This document shows, in pieces, positions 25,497 through 34,650 of a stretch of DNA of 64,000 nt; position 1 is the stretch's first letter, and every line of letters begins with the position of its first letter. The stretch spans positions 415,950 through 479,949 of the forward strand of contig CAWHAP010000007.1 of assembly GCA_963827335.1 (NCBI GenBank), in the 5' to 3' direction. The notes under the pieces were generated by a model. It had not been told where the DNA came from. It saw only the letters and a program-made list of their open reading frames with translations, and searched no databases. The DNA comes from DASQMT01 sp963827335 (GTDB lineage: Bacteria > Actinomycetota > Thermoleophilia > Solirubrobacterales > Solirubrobacteraceae). A program made the translations under genes and the position numbers.

Positions 25497-26871
25497 AGCA
25501 TGCCCGGCCGACCTGGCGGCGACGTCCGCGGCTGACGACGACGTCGACCTCGCTGCGGTTCGGCAGGACGGTCTCGGGCTTCGAGCGTTGCGCGATCACG
25601 ATGCCCTTCGCCCGCGTGCGCGAGGACCGATGCCGAACCTCGCCGAGCCGGCAGCCGGCGCTCCGGAGGGACCTCGTGGCTCCGAGCAGCCTGACCCCTT
25701 CGACATCCGGGACCACGCACGGTGGCGCGGAGAGCAGCGTCCAGTTCAGATACACGGCGACCCGGTTCCACGAGCAGTCGAGGTCGCATCTGGCGGCGAA
25801 CGCGAGATCGGGCCGGCCGTCGCCGTTGAAGTCGGCGACCGCCCCGCTCCACGTGGCCACGTCGAACACGACGGGCTGCCGGGCGCCGAACGTCCCGTCC
25901 CCGCGCCCTCGGCGCACGGTCGGACCGAAGAGGTCAGGAGCGGCGATGTCGACATGTCCGTCGCCGTCGAAGTCGGCGGCCACGACGGCGTCCGAGTCCC
26001 ACTCGCCCATCGGGTAGCGCGTCCTCGTGCCGAAGCTGCCGCCGCCGGTGGCCAGGAACACCGACACGCTGGCGTCGCCGTAGTTCGCCACCGCGATGTC
26101 GAGCGCAGCATCGTGGTTGAAGTCGGCCAGCGCGATCCCGTACGGATCCGGGCCGGACCTGTGGGCCGTCGGGGCGCCGAACGATCCGTCGCCGAGTCCG
26201 AACCGGATGACAAGGGACCTGCTGGGTCCTGCGGCGAGCGCCAGATCCGCCTTGCCGTCCCCGTTGAGATCCGCGATGGCGACGTCGGTCGCCTTGGGCC
26301 CGTTCGAGCTGTGACCGACGATGAAGCGTCCGCCGCCCGTCCCGGCGAGCACGAGCAGGTGGCTCCGGTTGTAGTGCGCCGTCGCAAGATCGACGGCCCC
26401 GTCACCGTCGAGGTCGGCGGCCGCGATCCCGTACCCGTCGGGGCCCGTCGAATGTGTCCCCGTGCGGACGATGCGACCGGTGCCGTCGTTGAGGAACACG
26501 GCCACCGTCCCGGCGCGATCGTGACTGAGCGCGGCCACGTCGGCGTCCCCGTCGCCGTCGAGGTCGGCGACCGCGATGTCGGACGGGTGCCGGGCGGTCG
26601 GGTAGCTGCTGCGCTTCTCGAAGTCGCCGTTGCCCGTCCCGATCAGGACGGAGACCGTCGACGACGTCCAGTCGGCGGTCGCGAGATCCGGCTTCCCGTC
26701 GGCGTTCAGGTCGCCGACGGCGACCCGCAGCGGATCGACGCCGACGGCAGGAACCAGCGGCGCGCTGAACTGCGGCGTGCTCGGTGCTCCCGCGAGGCAC
26801 GGGGCAGCACCGACGAACAGCGGTGAGAGCAACGACGCCAGCCAGACGGCGGCGGCGCGCCGGGAGCACAT
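25366..26871 (-). CDS. Secreted VCBS/FG-GAP repeat protein with PASTA-like domain, 3' end overlapping the SDR gene
   Basis: A 501-aa protein with a signal peptide (VWLASLLSPLFVGAAPCLAG). It has seven or so FG-GAP/VCBS units of the form VAVGDLNADGKPDLATAD, IAVADLDGDGDADVAAL, IAIADLNGDGKADLALAAG and GIALADFNHDAALDIAVAN, which build an integrin-like Ca2+-binding propeller. A PASTA-like segment follows (CVVPDVEGVRLLGATRSLRSAGCRLG, LPNRSEVDVVVSRG). After that PASTA end the frame does not stop but runs 131 bases into the SDR gene as an Arg-rich tail (residues about 458-501). This suggests the original stop was lost by a small deletion or recombination. Confidence 0.75.
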   Translation of the reverse strand: MCSRRAAAVWLASLLSPLFVGAAPCLAGAPSTPQFSAPLVPAVGVDPLRVAVGDLNADGKPDLATADWTSSTVSVLIGTGNGDFEKRSSYPTARHPSDIAVADLDGDGDADVAALSHDRAGTVAVFLNDGTGRIVRTGTHSTGPDGYGIAAADLDGDGAVDLATAHYNRSHLLVLAGTGGGRFIVGHSSNGPKATDVAIADLNGDGKADLALAAGPSRSLVIRFGLGDGSFGAPTAHRSGPDPYGIALADFNHDAALDIAVANYGDASVSVFLATGGGSFGTRTRYPMGEWDSDAVVAADFDGDGHVDIAAPDLFGPTVRRGRGDGTFGARQPVVFDVATWSGAVADFNGDGRPDLAFAARCDLDCSWNRVAVYLNWTLLSAPPCVVPDVEGVRLLGATRSLRSAGCRLGEVRHRSSRTRAKGIVIAQRSKPETVLPNRSEVDVVVSRGRRRQVGRACCADGAAATRRQGPDGHGRDAGHRSRHRGAPWRGRRAPGPDRPR

Positions 26872-26923
26872 GGGCCAGTCTCTGGTGCCGCCGCCCTCGA
26901 AGTCAAGGCGCGGCTCGCGTGGG

Positions 26924-29100
26924 CTAGCCGCGACAGCGCCAGGCGCCGGAGACCTTGACCTGAGTCGTGCCGAGGTCGACGCTCGTGCCCGAGGTGGAGC
27001 TGGTGACGGTGCCGAACGCGCCCTCGCCCGCGGCGCCCCCGGGATCCTGGATGGTGATGTCGCCGCTCACCGGCGTCTCCCAGAGGTGGGCCGGCCCCTT
27101 GCGGAAGTCGTAGACCGTGGCCACGGACGGGCCCGTGGGGTAGGTGCCCGCGCCGGTGAAGCCGGCGACCTCCAGGACCACCTGGAAGACCTTCTGCCCA
27201 CCGGCGTTGACCGGCATCTGGACCTGGAAGACCCCCGGGAAGGGCCGCACGCAGTAGCCCGGCTCGCCGATGGAGAAGTCGGTCGCCCCGCTGACGGTCA
27301 CGCCGGTCCCGGGCTCGGAGCAGAACCCGTCGAGGGCGTGGTACGCCACGCGGCCGTGGCCGGCGGCGGCGCCGCCGGTCTGGCCGAGCGCGAGCGTGGA
27401 CGCGCCGACGGGCCGGTGGACGGGAACGGTGCTGACCTGGCCCTTCGGACAGGCGCAGTCGCCGAAGCAGAACCAGTCCTGCCCGACCGGGCCGAAGTCC
27501 TGCTTCGTCGTGCCGGCGCGGAGGTGGCCGGCGAGCCGCTGCACCTGGACGAGCGGCTTGGACGGATCGCCGACGAGGGCGAACTGCCGGAGCGTGTGCG
27601 CGCTGGAGCCGAGGTCCGTGTCGGCGTCGACGACGGTCGCGGGGGGCGGGACGTCCGTGTGGGGGATCGCGAACGGTCGCACCTGGTTCCATGCGCCTCC
27701 GGCCTTCGCGAAGCGGAACGTGGCCGACGCCCAGCCGTCGAGGAAGTCCGGGTCCGCCCCGCCGGCGGCGTTGAAGGCGTTGGCGCTCGTGCCGTCGGTC
27801 AGGATGGCCGGCATGCGGCTCCACAGCGGGCCGGCGCCTCCGGCCTGCTCGGCCCAGCCCCAGAACCCGACGGCGTCGTAGGCGCGGGTGAAGAGGTGCT
27901 GGTCGGGGGCCTCGAGGTAGGGCTGGTAGAGACCCTGGCCGCTCGCCGGCCCGGTGCCGGCGGCGACGAACGCCGCCCACGTCGCCGTTCCTTCGAGGAT
28001 CCACGGTGACAGGACCGTCCAGTCGATGCGGGTGAACTGGAAGCAGTGGAAGACCTCGTGGGCGACCGTGTCGCCGAGCGCGTTCGCGCTCCCCTGCTGG
28101 GCGATGGGGGAGATGCGGACCCGGCAGGAGGCCATCGGACCGGTCACGCCGCCGTCCGCGTCGACGGGCAGCGCGTCCCCGTTCAGCAGGGTTCCGGCGC
28201 CGTCGGTGAGCTCGTCCGCGGTCGTGTACACGTCGATGTCCGGGGCCGGGATGCCCATGCGCGCCGTGAAGAACGCCGCGTAGCCGTCCGCGGCGGCCTG
28301 GAGCGCGGGGTCGGGCGTGAGGTCCCCCTGGCTCGCGTGGGCGACCGCGTTGGCGGCGCCCGCGCGGCGAACGTCGAGCTTGCGCTCGACGGCGCTTCGC
28401 TGCGCCGGTGAGAGGTCGTCCCAGCTCCGCACGGCGAGCTGCGCGGCGAGCGTCCCGTCGGGCGGCGTCCCGGCGCGCCTTGGCGGGCCGCTCGGCGCCC
28501 GGGATCGAGCCGTAGGCGATCGCGAACGCCTTCGCCGCGGTGCCGGCCCGGACGGATCCGTCCTTGCGGATGCCGTCCATCGCCCGCTCCCACGACGTGC
28601 GGGAGCGTGCGCGCTCCATCCGCGCCGCAAGGACGACGGCGTAGGCCTCCGCGGCCGTCGCCGCGCCGGTCCGCGTGATCCGCTTCGGTGCGGAGTAGCG
28701 CACGACGCCGATCGCCCGGCCGGTGCGCACCACGACGGTGGCCGTGATCGAGGACCCGCTGCTGCGGGTGCGCGCGTAGCCGACGTCCTTCAGCCGCGAC
28801 ATGCCCTTGACCAGGCTGCGGAGCGCCTGCCGTGCCTGTGCGTCCGACCCGGCCACGAACGCTCCCGTGCGGAGCCGGCGACCGGCGCCCGAGAAGGCCG
28901 CGCCCTGCGTCCGGACGCCCCTGAGCGCGCGGGGCAGCGGAACGGGGCAGCGCCTTGCGCGCGACGCCGGCGCCCTTGCCGGAGGGCTCGAGCGCCGCCA
29001 CGTCGTCCGCCGTCAGGACGAGGTCGCCGGCCGCGGCCGCCTGTGGTGCGGCGACGGCGCTTGCGAGCGTCACTGCGATCAGCGCGAGCCACCTGTGCAC
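26924..29100 (-). pseudogene. Secreted HExxH metallopeptidase-like protein split by two frameshifts
   Basis: Coding potential moves through three frames. Segment 1 (29100-28952): a GTG start and signal peptide (WLALIAVTLASAVAAPQAAA). Segment 2 (to about 28475): a helical part with SLVKGMSRLKDVGYARTR. Segment 3 (to 26924): LGDTVAHEVFHCFQF, giving HEVFH plus a downstream WILEGTATW glutamate, i.e. a gluzincin-like zinc site, then a Cys-rich beta part. Shift 1 coincides with a 13-bp insertion made by a repeated CGGGGCAGC (28930-28938 and 28943-28951); removing 13 bases rejoins KALPR to ALRGVRT. Shift 2 near 28471 needs one base removed. It was probably about 720 residues when intact. Sequencing error cannot be excluded. 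Confidence 0.7.
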
Positions 29101-29183
29101 GGCCGCATGCTCCCATCCGCCGCAGCGCCGGGCCAGCCCGAAAGGGTGGGCGTTCGTGCAGCCGGTTACGCCCAACCTCTTGT

Positions 29184-29221
29184 CTATGAGATAGCCATTC
29201 GGTTAGGTATGATGCGGGCCG
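29184..29221 (+). promoter_or_regulatory. AT-rich promoter/operator region of the ars operon
   Basis: This stretch is markedly more AT-rich than its surroundings. TATGAT at 29208-29213 resembles a -10 box and would give a nearly leaderless arsR mRNA (start 29222). A CTAT-gag-ATAG dyad lies at 29184-29194. No good -35 at 17 bp is visible. ArsR normally binds its own promoter. Confidence 0.4.
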
Positions 29222-29575
29222 ATGCCCACCCCGCTGCCCGTCCTCTCGCCACGCGAGCGCAAGGCCGGCGGTTGCTGCGATCCGGTCGCGCACCCCCGCG
29301 TGAGCGTCGAGCACGCCGCGCGCCTCGCCGCGCTCGGCAAGGCGCTCGGCGATCCGACGCGCGTGCTGATCGTGGACACCTTGCGCGCGTCCGCGCCCGA
29401 GGCGGTCTGCCAGTGCGAGCTGCTGCCCCTGTTCGACATGAGCCAGCCCGCGCTGTCGAAGCACCTGAAGGTCCTCGTCGGCGCCGGTGTGATCGGCACC
29501 GAGCGGCGCGGGCTGTGGGCCTACTACTACGTCATCCCCGACGCCGTGGAGGACCTTGCCGCATGGCTGAGCTGA
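29222..29575 (+). CDS. arsR: ArsR/SmtB-family arsenic-responsive repressor
   Basis: A 117-aa winged-helix repressor. The core is ALGKALGDPTRVLIVDTLRA, FDMSQPALSKHLKVLVGAGVIG and RRGLWAYYYVIP. Cysteines in GGCCDP near the N-terminus and VCQCELLP before the recognition helix could ligate As(III); the CQC position is a known ArsR metal-site variant. It overlaps the arsM start by 13 bases and heads an arsR-arsM-arsC operon. As(III) binding would release repression of the operon. Confidence 0.9.
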   Translation: MPTPLPVLSPRERKAGGCCDPVAHPRVSVEHAARLAALGKALGDPTRVLIVDTLRASAPEAVCQCELLPLFDMSQPALSKHLKVLVGAGVIGTERRGLWAYYYVIPDAVEDLAAWLS

Positions 29576-30360
29576 CCGACACCGACATCCGCGAGCACGT
29601 CCGGGAGCGCTATGCCGCCGCTGCGACCGCGGTGGCCGGGAACACCTCGTCGGGCTGCTGTGGAGCGTCCGCCGCGATCGCCGGCTGCGGGCCCGACATC
29701 GCGTCGACCGACAAGCACGGCAACGAGGTCTTCGGCGCGATCCTCTACGACGACGCGGACGATCCCGCGCTGAAGGCGGCCGTCGATGCGTCGCTCGGCT
29801 GCGGCGTCCCGACGGCGGTGGCCGATCTGCACGAGGGCGAGACCGTGCTCGACCTCGGTTCGGGCGCCGGCGCCGACGTGCTGATCAGCGCCCGCCGCGT
29901 CGGCGCCAGCGGCAAGGCGATCGGCCTCGACATGACGGACGAGATGCTCGCGCTCGCGCGTGCCAACGCGGCCGCGGCGGGCGTCGAGAACGTGGCCTTC
30001 GTCAAGGGCTACATCGAGGACATGCCCCTCGCGGACGACAGCGTCGACGTCGTGATCTCGAACTGCGTGATCAACCTGTCGGCCGACAAGGGCAAGGTGA
30101 TCCGCGAGGCCGCGCGCGTGCTGCGTCCCGGCGGCCGCTTCGCGGTCAGCGACGTCATCGCCGACGACCACATGGACGCTGCGACACGAGCCGACATGCA
30201 GCAGTGGACCGGCTGCATCGCCGGCGCGCTCACCCGCGGCCAGTTCGAGCACGCCCTCGCCGACGCGGGCTTCGTCGACGTCGAGATCCGCGAGACGCAT
30301 CGGGTGCACGAGCACGCCGGCTCGGCGATCGTGCGCGCCCGGAAGCCGGCGTCGGGCTGA
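29563..30360 (+). CDS. arsM: Arsenite S-adenosylmethionine methyltransferase
   Basis: A 265-aa SAM methyltransferase. Motif I is VLDLGSGAGADVLISARRVG. The three cysteines needed for As(III) methylation align: Cys80 (SLGCGVPTA), Cys168 (SNCVINLS) and Cys218 (QWTGCIAGAL). A Cys pair at 32-33 and Cys42 (SSGCCGAS, AGCGPD) are extra N-terminal thiols seen in many ArsM. It methylates As(III) to mono-, di- or trimethyl species. The ATG at 29563 overlaps arsR, and its TGA overlaps the arsC ATG. Confidence 0.93.
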   Translation: MAELTDTDIREHVRERYAAAATAVAGNTSSGCCGASAAIAGCGPDIASTDKHGNEVFGAILYDDADDPALKAAVDASLGCGVPTAVADLHEGETVLDLGSGAGADVLISARRVGASGKAIGLDMTDEMLALARANAAAAGVENVAFVKGYIEDMPLADDSVDVVISNCVINLSADKGKVIREAARVLRPGGRFAVSDVIADDHMDAATRADMQQWTGCIAGALTRGQFEHALADAGFVDVEIRETHRVHEHAGSAIVRARKPASG

Positions 30361-30761
30361 TGGCCACGGCGCTGTTCGTCTGCCTGCACAACGCGGGCCG
30401 TTCGCAGATGAGCGCCGCCCTGTTCGAGCGCGCGGCCGGCGATCGCCACCGCGCCCTGTCCGCGGGCAGCGAAGCCGACCCGGACGGACGCGTGCACCCG
30501 CAGGTGGTCGAGGTCATGCGCGAGCTCGGCATCGACCTGGGCGACCGCCGGCCGCAACGCCTCACGCCTGACCTCGCGCAGGCGGCCGACGTCGTGGTCA
30601 CCATGGGCTGCGGCGACGCGTGCCCGGTCGTCCCGGGCAAGCGCTACGTCGACTGGGACCTCCCCGACCCGAAGGACCGTGCGATCGACGAGGTGCGCGC
30701 CACCCGCGACGACGTCGCGCGGCGCGTCGCCGCGCTCGTGCACGAGCTCGACGGCGGCTAG
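30360..30761 (+). CDS. arsC: Arsenate reductase, low-molecular-weight phosphatase type
   Basis: A 133-aa protein with the PTP-like loop CLHNAGRS (Cys8 to Ser15). It has TMGCGDACP carrying Cys84 and Cys88 and a DWDLPDPK loop with the catalytic Asp. This is the arsenate-reductase member of the LMW phosphatase fold, reducing As(V) to As(III) via thioredoxin or mycothiol. Its ATG shares one base with the arsM stop (TGATG). No arsB or acr3 pump is present in the window, so detoxification here may rely on methylation. Confidence 0.9.
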   Translation: MATALFVCLHNAGRSQMSAALFERAAGDRHRALSAGSEADPDGRVHPQVVEVMRELGIDLGDRRPQRLTPDLAQAADVVVTMGCGDACPVVPGKRYVDWDLPDPKDRAIDEVRATRDDVARRVAALVHELDGG

Positions 30762-30812
30762 CGCCGCGCCGGCGTCCGGCTGCCGGGCGCCGCCAGGCCG
30801 TAGGGTGGTTCG

Positions 30813-32039
30813 ATGGCCGACCGGCGAAGGGCGCGCTTGGACCTCGCCGAACTCCTGATGGCGGTCGAGAATGCGCCGCCCGTCGCCGCCGCCGACGTCG
30901 TCGGCGAGCGCCTGGCCGAGACCTTCGGCGCGTCCAAGGTGTCGCTGCTGGTCGCCGACCTCAGCGGTCGGGCGCTGATCCGGCTCGGCCACGCCGGCAG
31001 CGACGAGGACACGCGGACCCAGGGTCGCGAGACCGCCGAGCGGGTGGCCCTCACGGGATCCTCGCACGGCGTCGCGCTCGCCAGCCAGCGCGTCGTGGTG
31101 GATGCCGGAGTCGATGGAGCGGAGATGTTCGCGCCGGTCACCAATCGCGGGGAGGCCATCGGCGTCCTGGAGCTGACCCTGGCCGAGGATCCCGACGAGC
31201 TGACGCTGGCCGACGTCGCCCTCGCCGCCCACGCGCTCGCCTACGTGGTGATCGCCAACCGCCGCTTCACCGACCTCTTCGAGTGGGGCCAGCGCTCCGT
31301 TCCGCTGTCGCTCGCCGCGGAGGTCCAGCACCGCCTGCTCCCCGATGCGTTCACGTGCGAGGCCGGGCAGTTCACGCTCGCCGCCTGGCTGGAGCCCGCC
31401 GGCGAGATCGCGGGCGACACCTTCGACTTCGCGATGGAGCGCGACACGCTGCACCTCTCGATGACGGACGCCATGGGCCACTCCATCGAAGCCTCGATCC
31501 TCGCGACGGTGCTCGTCGGCGGGCTGCGGAACGCCCGCCGCGCCGGTGTCGGGCTCGCCGAGCAGGCGGACCGCGCCAACACCGGGCTCTTCGACTACCT
31601 GGATCGCGCCGGCTTCGTCACGGGGCAGGTCGCGCGGATCGACCTGCGGGCCGAGACGGCCGCGATCGTCAACGCCGGCCATCCGCCACCGCTGCGGCTC
31701 CGCGACGGCCGCCTCGAGACCGTGTCGCTGCAGGCCGACGCGCCGTTCGGGGCCTTCTCCGGGGTGCGCTACCGGGTGCAGCCCTTGCCGCTCGAGCCGG
31801 GTGATCGACTGATCTTCCTCACCGACGGCATGCTCGAACGCAACGCCGCCAGCGCCGAGATCCCGCGGCTGGTGCTGGCGGGGGCCGCGATGCATCCGCG
31901 CGAAGCGGTGCAGCATCTCGTGCAGGCCGTTCTCGAGGCGACGGACGGGGAGCTCAACGACGACGCCACCGTCATGTGCCTCGACTGGTACGGCGGCCAG
32001 TCCCGCGCACGCACGACTGACTCGGGCGCAAACGCCTAG
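30813..32039 (+). CDS. GAF plus PP2C/SpoIIE-type phosphatase (RsbU-like)
   Basis: A 408-aa cytoplasmic protein. The N-terminal half is GAF-like (VGERLAETFGASKVSLLVADLSG, ERVALTGSSHGVALASQRVVVD). The C-terminal half is a PP2C/SpoIIE phosphatase with EVQHRLLPDAF, PAGEIAGDTFDF, TDAMGHSIEAS, VNAGHPPPLRLRDGR, DRLIFLTDGMLERN and LNDDATVMCL, which supply the metal-binding Asp residues. Such proteins dephosphorylate anti-anti-sigma factors in partner-switching stress pathways. No sigma/anti-sigma partner is next to it. The 3' end overlaps the convergent decayed gene by 3 bases. Confidence 0.88.
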   Translation: MADRRRARLDLAELLMAVENAPPVAAADVVGERLAETFGASKVSLLVADLSGRALIRLGHAGSDEDTRTQGRETAERVALTGSSHGVALASQRVVVDAGVDGAEMFAPVTNRGEAIGVLELTLAEDPDELTLADVALAAHALAYVVIANRRFTDLFEWGQRSVPLSLAAEVQHRLLPDAFTCEAGQFTLAAWLEPAGEIAGDTFDFAMERDTLHLSMTDAMGHSIEASILATVLVGGLRNARRAGVGLAEQADRANTGLFDYLDRAGFVTGQVARIDLRAETAAIVNAGHPPPLRLRDGRLETVSLQADAPFGAFSGVRYRVQPLPLEPGDRLIFLTDGMLERNAASAEIPRLVLAGAAMHPREAVQHLVQAVLEATDGELNDDATVMCLDWYGGQSRARTTDSGANA

Positions 32040-32700
32040 GAGCGTTCCTCGTACGGGAATCGCGAGACACCGGGATCGCGCGGACGACGTTGGATGTCCT
32101 CCGGGCGATGAAGGACGAAGTGTGCGTCGCCGAAGATGTTGCGCGTCACCACGACGTTGCGGCTGGACCACTGGATGACGAGGAGCTCCCCGCGTGCCGT
32201 GGGAACGGCGTTGCGCCGGAAGCCCCACATGCGGTAGCTGTCGATGCGCGTCGAGCGCGGACGACTCGACCCCGCCTTGAGGTCGATCGCGTTCTCGGCC
32301 CACGTCGTCGCCCCACCGTCGAGGTAGCGGGCCGGCGTGAGATAGATGTCGTTGCCTTCGATCCTCACCTCGACGGTGCCCGATCTCGGCGGCTCCGTTG
32401 AGCGTCTCCCGGATCACGCACCGCTGGATCGTGCAGTGCCTGGCGTGCTTGATCCAGACGCCCCTGAGCCTCGCCCGGCCTGCGTCGGGCGATGGACCGG
32501 GTGCACGGCGTGGTCGCCATCCGGTCGTGAAACCGGATGGTCGCGGGGCGCCTCGCTGTGTTGCCGGCCCGGTCGACGAGTTCGAGCGGACCCCAGCCGC
32601 GATAGTCCCCGGGCGCGAGGAGATGGTCGAGCCGAGATCGCTCCTTGCGCCATCCCAGATGGTCAGAACGCCAGGGTCATCCCACGCCCGCGCCGGAGCG
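32036..32700 (-). pseudogene. Decayed parallel beta-helix (pectate-lyase-like) gene
   Basis: Fragments of one secreted right-handed beta-helix protein appear in different minus frames. LLAPGDYRGWGPLELVDRAG and ARRPATIRFHD come first, then GVWIKHARHCTIQRCVIRE with LNGAAEIG, then VRIEGNDIYLTPARYLDGG, ENAIDLKAGS and NVVVTRNIFG ending at 32036. At least two shifts (near 32495 and 32380) separate them, and no start is intact. The pattern of Ile/Val/Asn ladders is typical of pectate-lyase-type helices. It is most likely a dead gene. Confidence 0.6.
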
Positions 32701-32729
32701 CCGCTGGACTGGCTGGATAGGGTCGAGCC

Positions 32730-33077
32730 ATGAGCCGAGATCCCACCGAGACCGATCCCGACAAGTACAAGGTCGTCTTCGAGAACGAGCGCGTCCGCGT
32801 ACTCGAGTACCAGGACAAGCCAGGCGATCGCACCTCGCCGCACCAGCATCCCGACAGCGTCATGTACACGCTCACCTCGTTCGAGCGGCGCTTGATCCAC
32901 GGCGATCAGGAACGCGACGTGCAACTGCAGGCCGGGCGCGTCGTGTGGGTTGCGGCGCAGGAGCATCAGGGCGAGAACATCGGCACGACCGACTCGCACT
33001 CGATCTTCATCGAGCTCAAGGAGCCGCGGGCCTCGGCAGAGCAGTCCACGCCCCCGCTCGGACCGTCCGCGAAATAG
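32730..33077 (+). CDS. Cupin-domain protein
   Basis: A 115-aa single cupin. Motif 1 is KPGDRTSPHQHPDSVMYTLTSFERRLI (HxH ... E-like spacing) and motif 2 is LQAGRVVWVAAQEHQGENIG, with His as possible metal ligand. It has an Arg/Lys-rich start (TDPDKYKVVFENERVRVLEY). It is likely a small metal-binding enzyme or binding protein; the substrate cannot be read. Confidence 0.8.
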   Translation: MSRDPTETDPDKYKVVFENERVRVLEYQDKPGDRTSPHQHPDSVMYTLTSFERRLIHGDQERDVQLQAGRVVWVAAQEHQGENIGTTDSHSIFIELKEPRASAEQSTPPLGPSAK

Positions 33078-33181
33078 CCGCCGCGACAGCGGGTCCATGT
33101 CGCCAGGGTCGCGCTGGGCGAGCGCGGTCCGACGTGGTGGGATCCCTTGGCGGTTGTGCTGCGGGATGGGAGGATCGGCGC

Positions 33182-33592
33182 ATGGACCACGAATCGTCGC
33201 TCGTGCTGTTTCGGAACCTCGAGCACCCGGACACGCACGCCCGCTTCTTCGAGCACGTCGCGGACGACGTCGACTGGACCGTCGAAGGCACGCATCCGCT
33301 CGCCGGCCGCTACCGCAGCAAGCAGGCGTTCCTGGACGCGACGTTCGTGCGCCTTGCCGGCGTCCTGTCGGACGGCGTTCACCTGGAGGTCGAGCACGTG
33401 TTCGTCGACGGCGACACCGCGGTCGCGGAGCTGTACTCGACGTCGACGACGGACGAGGGCGCGCCGTTCGCCAACCGCTACTGCTGGGTCTGCCGCTTCG
33501 ACGGCGACACGATCGTGAACGTCCGCGCGTACCTCGACTCCACGATGGTGATGTACACGGTGCTTCGCAACGAGGCCCCCTCCGGCAGCTGA
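33182..33592 (+). CDS. SnoaL/NTF2-like protein
   Basis: A 136-aa cone-shaped alpha+beta protein of the NTF2 superfamily: RFFEHVADDVDWTVEGTHPLAGRYRSKQAFLDATF, LEVEHVFVDGDTAVAELYST, NRYCWVCRFDGDTIVNVRAYLDSTMVM. These proteins act as ketosteroid-isomerase-like or polyketide cyclases, or bind small hydrophobic ligands. The ATG at 33182 gives the standard N-terminus. There is no linked pathway gene. Confidence 0.85.
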   Translation: MDHESSLVLFRNLEHPDTHARFFEHVADDVDWTVEGTHPLAGRYRSKQAFLDATFVRLAGVLSDGVHLEVEHVFVDGDTAVAELYSTSTTDEGAPFANRYCWVCRFDGDTIVNVRAYLDSTMVMYTVLRNEAPSGS

Positions 33593-33683
33593 GGACTCCG
33601 CCGCTCCAGGTAAGGCTCCGCGTACGCGAGGTGGCGGCGTTCGCCCGATGTGCGCGGGCCGCCTCAGCTCCAGCATGGGGGTG

Positions 33684-34610
33684 ATGAGATCCGCGACGAG
33701 CCGGCGCGCCGTGCGGGAGCGGGTGGCCGCACGCACGGCCGTGACGCCCCCCGACCGCACCGTGGTCCTGCTGCTCGCGCTCTATGCGTGCTGGGGCTCG
33801 GCGATTCCGGCGATGAAGCTGATGGTCGATACGGTGCCGCCGCTCGGCGGGGCGGCACTCGTCTTCTCGGTCGCCGGGCTCGTGCTCGCCGTGGCGGCGC
33901 GTGGGCGTCCCATGCCCACGCGCGTGCAGCTGCGGCGCCTGGCGGTCGCCGGCGTGCTGCTGCTGGTGGGTGGGCAAGGGCTCGCGATGCTGGCGCTGAC
34001 CGAGGTGACGGCCAGCCTCGGCGCGATCCTCGCGGCGACGATCCCGCTGTGGGTCGTGCTCCTGAGCGGGTTGATCGGCACCCCGGTGTCGGCCGCGTCG
34101 CGGGTGCGGCTCGCGGCCGGGTTCGGCGGCATCGCGATCGTGGTGCTGACGGCGCCGGACAGCGCAATCGGCGGGGCGCCGTGGGCGGTCGCGGCATTCG
34201 TCGTCGCGCCGATCCTGTGGGCCGCGGGGAGCCTGCTGACGGCGCACGGGGACCGGCCGGCCGATCGCGTGGCCGCCAGCGCGGTGCAGCTGCTCGCCGG
34301 CGGCACGGTGTTGGCGCTGCTCGCGCTGTCGGCCGGCCAGCTCGATCCGGCGCGGTGGTCGGACGTCAGCTCGGTCTCCGCCGGGGCGGCGGTGTTCCTG
34401 CTCGTCTTCGACTCGCTCGTCGGCTTCATGCTCTACGCACGCCTGCTGGCCGGCGCGCCGGCGCCGCTGGTCAGCACCTACGCGTACGTCACGCCGCTTG
34501 TCGGCGCCGTGATGGGCGCGACCGTGCTCGACGAGCCGCTCTGGACCGGCGCGTTCGTGGGAGCGGCGTTCGTGCTCGGCGCGGTCGCGCTCGAGCTGCG
34601 CGAGCGATGA
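33684..34610 (+). CDS. EamA/DMT-superfamily exporter
   Basis: A 308-aa protein with about ten helices in two EamA repeats (VVLLLALYACWGSAIPAMKLMVDTVPP; PWAVAAFVVAPILWAAGSLLTAHG; PLVSTYAYVTPLVGAVMGATVLDEPL). The last motif is the EamA second-repeat signature. It is probably a drug/metabolite or amino-acid exporter of unknown substrate. The start is uncertain: ATGs at 33675 and 33684 and GTG/ATG positions from 33648 are possible, none with a strong ribosome site. Confidence 0.85.
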   Translation: MRSATSRRAVRERVAARTAVTPPDRTVVLLLALYACWGSAIPAMKLMVDTVPPLGGAALVFSVAGLVLAVAARGRPMPTRVQLRRLAVAGVLLLVGGQGLAMLALTEVTASLGAILAATIPLWVVLLSGLIGTPVSAASRVRLAAGFGGIAIVVLTAPDSAIGGAPWAVAAFVVAPILWAAGSLLTAHGDRPADRVAASAVQLLAGGTVLALLALSAGQLDPARWSDVSSVSAGAAVFLLVFDSLVGFMLYARLLAGAPAPLVSTYAYVTPLVGAVMGATVLDEPLWTGAFVGAAFVLGAVALELRER

Positions 34611-34650
34611 GGCGCGAGAGGTCGAGCACGCCACCGGCTAGCGTCCTGGC

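Noticed and set aside
30009..34634. A 1541-codon open frame on the minus strand across the ars, SpoIIE and exporter genes
   Set aside because: It is low-complexity (Arg/Gly/Ala/His-rich) and runs antisense to well-supported genes. It is a GC-driven shadow apart from the beta-helix remnant segment.
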